Assembly: GCF_000974805.1 (NCBI RefSeq)
Contig: NZ_BBQZ01000005.1
Location: 186,001 to 250,000 of the forward strand
Direction: 5' to 3'
DNA: 64,000 nt
Origin: Demequina salsinemoris
Lineage (GTDB): Bacteria; Actinomycetota; Actinomycetes; Actinomycetales; Demequinaceae
The notes under the pieces are model-generated. The model did not search any database. It was given only the letters and a program-made list of their open reading frames with translations, and had not been told where the DNA came from. Positions 62,375 through 64,000 of this stretch are shown here, in pieces. Position 1 is the stretch's first letter; the number at the start of each line of letters is the position of its first letter. The translations under genes were made by a program, and so were the position numbers.

Positions 62375-63652
62375 ATGGCTGCAACGTCGGAGCCGTCGCA
62401 ATGGCGACACAGCATCGTCCCCGGACTCATGTCGTACCTCGACGCGGGCTCGATCATCACCATGAGCATCGCGCTCGTCCTGCTCCAAGAGTCTCTGGGC
62501 ATCAGCGCCTGGGGCTTCGGCTTCCTCACGGGCCTGCTCACCGCCGCGTTCGCGGTCGGAGCGTTCGTCGGGGGCCGCATCTCTGACCTGTGGGGCCGCA
62601 AGCGGGTGTTCCTGGTCAACCTCGCGATGTACATCGTCGGTGCGGGCATCGTGATCGTGGCGTCGACCGCCGCCTGGCTGTACCCGGGCATCGGACTCAT
62701 GGGAGTTGCGATGGGCATCGGCGTGCCGACCTCCCTCGCGCTCATCGCCGAGTCCGCGGCGGAGGGCACCAAGGGCAAGATGGTGGGCCTGTCGTCCGCG
62801 CTGTGGCTCGTGGGAATCATGGGCACGCTCGGCCTGGCCACCGGCGTCGCGCAGTTCGGCCCGCTGGGTGCCCGCATCCTCATGGGCCACATGGTCCTGA
62901 TCGCGGCGATCGCTCTCGTGCTCGGATTCGGCCTGCACGAATCGCAGGAGTGGAAGGACGCGCGCGCCGCCGGCGGCTCCGTCGAGTCCACGAAGATCCC
63001 GCTGAGCACGCTGTTCACCAAGCGCCTGCTCGGCCCGCTCGTCGCGCTCACCGCCTTCTTCACCCTCGTCAACCTGCCCGCGAACACCCTCGGCCAGTAC
63101 ATGACCTACCTCTACGTCAACGTCGCCGGGGTCGACGCATCGAAGGCCTCCCTGCTCGGCCTGCTGGGACTGCCGGTCGGGCTGGTCGGCGCCGTCATCT
63201 TCATGCGCTTCGCCGACAAGAGCCTGCGCAAGCCGCTGTTCGTGGGCGGCGCGATCCTCCAGGTGGTCGCCTTCGGGCTGCCGGCCGCGTTCGGAGTGAC
63301 CCAGTGGACGGTGTTCCTCATGGCGGCGATCGCGGGCTTCGGCGGCGCGTTCGCCGGCGAGGGCATCTACAAGGTCTGGAGCCAGGAGCTCTTCCCGACC
63401 ATGTACCGCGCCACCGCGCAGGGCTTCACCTACGGCGTGACGCGCGGCATCACCGCGGGCTTCGCGGTCATCACTCCGGCGCTCATCGCCTACGACCCGG
63501 CGGTGCTGCTGTGGATCCTCACGGCCATGGTGGCCGTCGCCGGCGTGGTCGGCGGGATCGCGGTCCAGCGCATGGGCGCCGAGCGCGGCGCGGACCCGTG
63601 GCTCGTCGTCGCCGACGACGCCGAGCCTCAGCTCGAAGGGAGCAACGCGTGA
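62375..63652 (+). CDS. MFS sugar-type transporter
   Basis: This 425-residue protein has twelve hydrophobic helices and sugar-porter-like signatures, including GGRISDLWGRKRVFL after helix 2 and GIYKVWSQELFPTMYRATAQG before the last helices. AAAGGA lies about 8 nt before ATG 62375. It overlaps the downstream rhamnosidase gene by 4 nt (GTGA). Transport of a rhamnoside, rhamnose or related glycoside is inferred from that neighbour. Confidence 0.92.
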   Translation: MAATSEPSQWRHSIVPGLMSYLDAGSIITMSIALVLLQESLGISAWGFGFLTGLLTAAFAVGAFVGGRISDLWGRKRVFLVNLAMYIVGAGIVIVASTAAWLYPGIGLMGVAMGIGVPTSLALIAESAAEGTKGKMVGLSSALWLVGIMGTLGLATGVAQFGPLGARILMGHMVLIAAIALVLGFGLHESQEWKDARAAGGSVESTKIPLSTLFTKRLLGPLVALTAFFTLVNLPANTLGQYMTYLYVNVAGVDASKASLLGLLGLPVGLVGAVIFMRFADKSLRKPLFVGGAILQVVAFGLPAAFGVTQWTVFLMAAIAGFGGAFAGEGIYKVWSQELFPTMYRATAQGFTYGVTRGITAGFAVITPALIAYDPAVLLWILTAMVAVAGVVGGIAVQRMGAERGADPWLVVADDAEPQLEGSNA

Positions 63653-64000
63653 GCACTACGGTCGACGCTATGAGCGCCTCGATCGTCGACGTCGACGCCT
63701 CGGCCTGGGTCGGGCACTGGATCAGCCACGGTCCCGTGGCCGGGCCGACGGATCCGATCGGCATCGGCCGCGAGGACGGCGACGCCGACTTCGGCCGGTA
63801 CCTTTTCTCGACGACGTTCGACCTGGACGATGCGCCCGCGGAGGCGCTCGTGCGCCTCACGGCCGACTCCAGGTACGTCCTGTTCTGCAACGGCGAGGAG
63901 GTCGGTCGCGGCCCGGTGCGCAGCCAGCCCCGCCGGCTGTCCTACGACGTGCTCGACCTTGCGCCGCACCTGGTCGAGGGCGAGAACTCGCTCGTCGTGC
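63649..64000 (+). CDS. Alpha-L-rhamnosidase-like protein, N-terminal part (runs off the window)
   Basis: The first 117 residues are visible. After SASAWVGHW-type N-terminal sequence the protein reads RYLFSTTFDLDDAPAEALVRLTADSRYVLFCNGEEVGRGP, then YDVLDLAPHLVEGENSLVV. This matches the carbohydrate-binding N-terminal domain of bacterial alpha-L-rhamnosidases. The catalytic barrel lies beyond the edge, so GH78 membership cannot be confirmed. The GTG overlaps the MFS stop. There is no signal peptide, so it probably acts on imported glycosides. Confidence 0.75.
   Translation, partial: MSTTVDAMSASIVDVDASAWVGHWISHGPVAGPTDPIGIGREDGDADFGRYLFSTTFDLDDAPAEALVRLTADSRYVLFCNGEEVGRGPVRSQPRRLSYDVLDLAPHLVEGENSLVV

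Overview
The window looks like a chromosomal segment of a high-GC, facultatively anaerobic actinobacterium, probably of the order Micrococcales. The evidence is the strongly GC-biased third codon positions, a mycobacterial-type RpiB, a DUF222/HNH endonuclease, a deazaflavin-nitroreductase-like protein, a DUF3516 helicase, and many genes whose start codon sits 6-7 nt after a TANNNT -10 box (leaderless mRNAs). Genus-level placement is not possible by eye. No rRNA, tRNA, CRISPR array, transposase or prophage was seen.

Layout. 1-7.2 kb: a MarR regulator with a divergent truncated gene, an ABC exporter, a GH13 alpha-glucosidase, a tiny Cys-rich protein, an M13 metallopeptidase and RpiB. 7.3-17.7 kb: a signalling block of three related membrane hybrid histidine kinases (H401, H395 and H544 as phosphoacceptors) and a receiver-EAL c-di-GMP phosphodiesterase. 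Citramalate synthase lies inside this block, behind an apparent isoleucine-codon leader peptide and terminator. 17.9-24.2 kb: housekeeping and transport genes (lipoate ligase, VIT-type metal transporter, YggS, YbaK-type deacylase, RNase HI, EamA permease) and a DUF222/HNH endonuclease. 24.2-25.5 kb: an AT-richer patch with an unrecognised membrane protein, a 32-residue membrane peptide and a flanking direct repeat. 25.5-37.5 kb: MscS channel, SDR and metallo-beta-lactamase-fold genes opposite an HxlR regulator, YigZ, RhtA-type permease, PAP2 protein, sorbosone-dehydrogenase-like lipoprotein, an NCS1 permease/ureohydrolase/AraC set, and a NYN-LOTUS protein.

The centrepiece is 37.7-56.3 kb, a contiguous catabolic island that appears to need no oxygenase. 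It encodes a 6-oxocamphor-hydrolase-like C-C hydrolase, a LysR regulator, butyrate kinase, a BKACE (beta-keto acid cleavage enzyme), a phosphotriesterase-family metallohydrolase, phosphate butyryltransferase, a thiolase, both subunits of a 3-oxoacid CoA-transferase, an MFS carrier, a second thiolase, an Old-Yellow-Enzyme/4Fe-4S reductase, an SDR, a three-domain OYE-FMN_bind-FAD enoate reductase, and its ApbE flavin transferase. I infer a route that reduces and opens a cyclic beta-diketone (phloroglucinol-like or flavonoid- or terpenoid-derived), cleaves the beta-keto acid with acetyl-CoA, harvests ATP through Ptb-Buk, and disposes of NADH on an enoate. The substrate is not known from sequence.

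56.4-64 kb: a DUF3516 helicase, a deazaflavin-nitroreductase-like protein, a putative DNA glycosylase, a TetR/quinone-oxidoreductase pair, and the start of a LacI-type-operator-controlled MFS/alpha-L-rhamnosidase operon that runs off the window.

Across the window a 12-mer, CAGGGACGATGC, recurs in eight perfect copies in genes and intergenic DNA, and its core also builds a six-unit 15-bp tandem repeat. This is an unexplained sequence signal.
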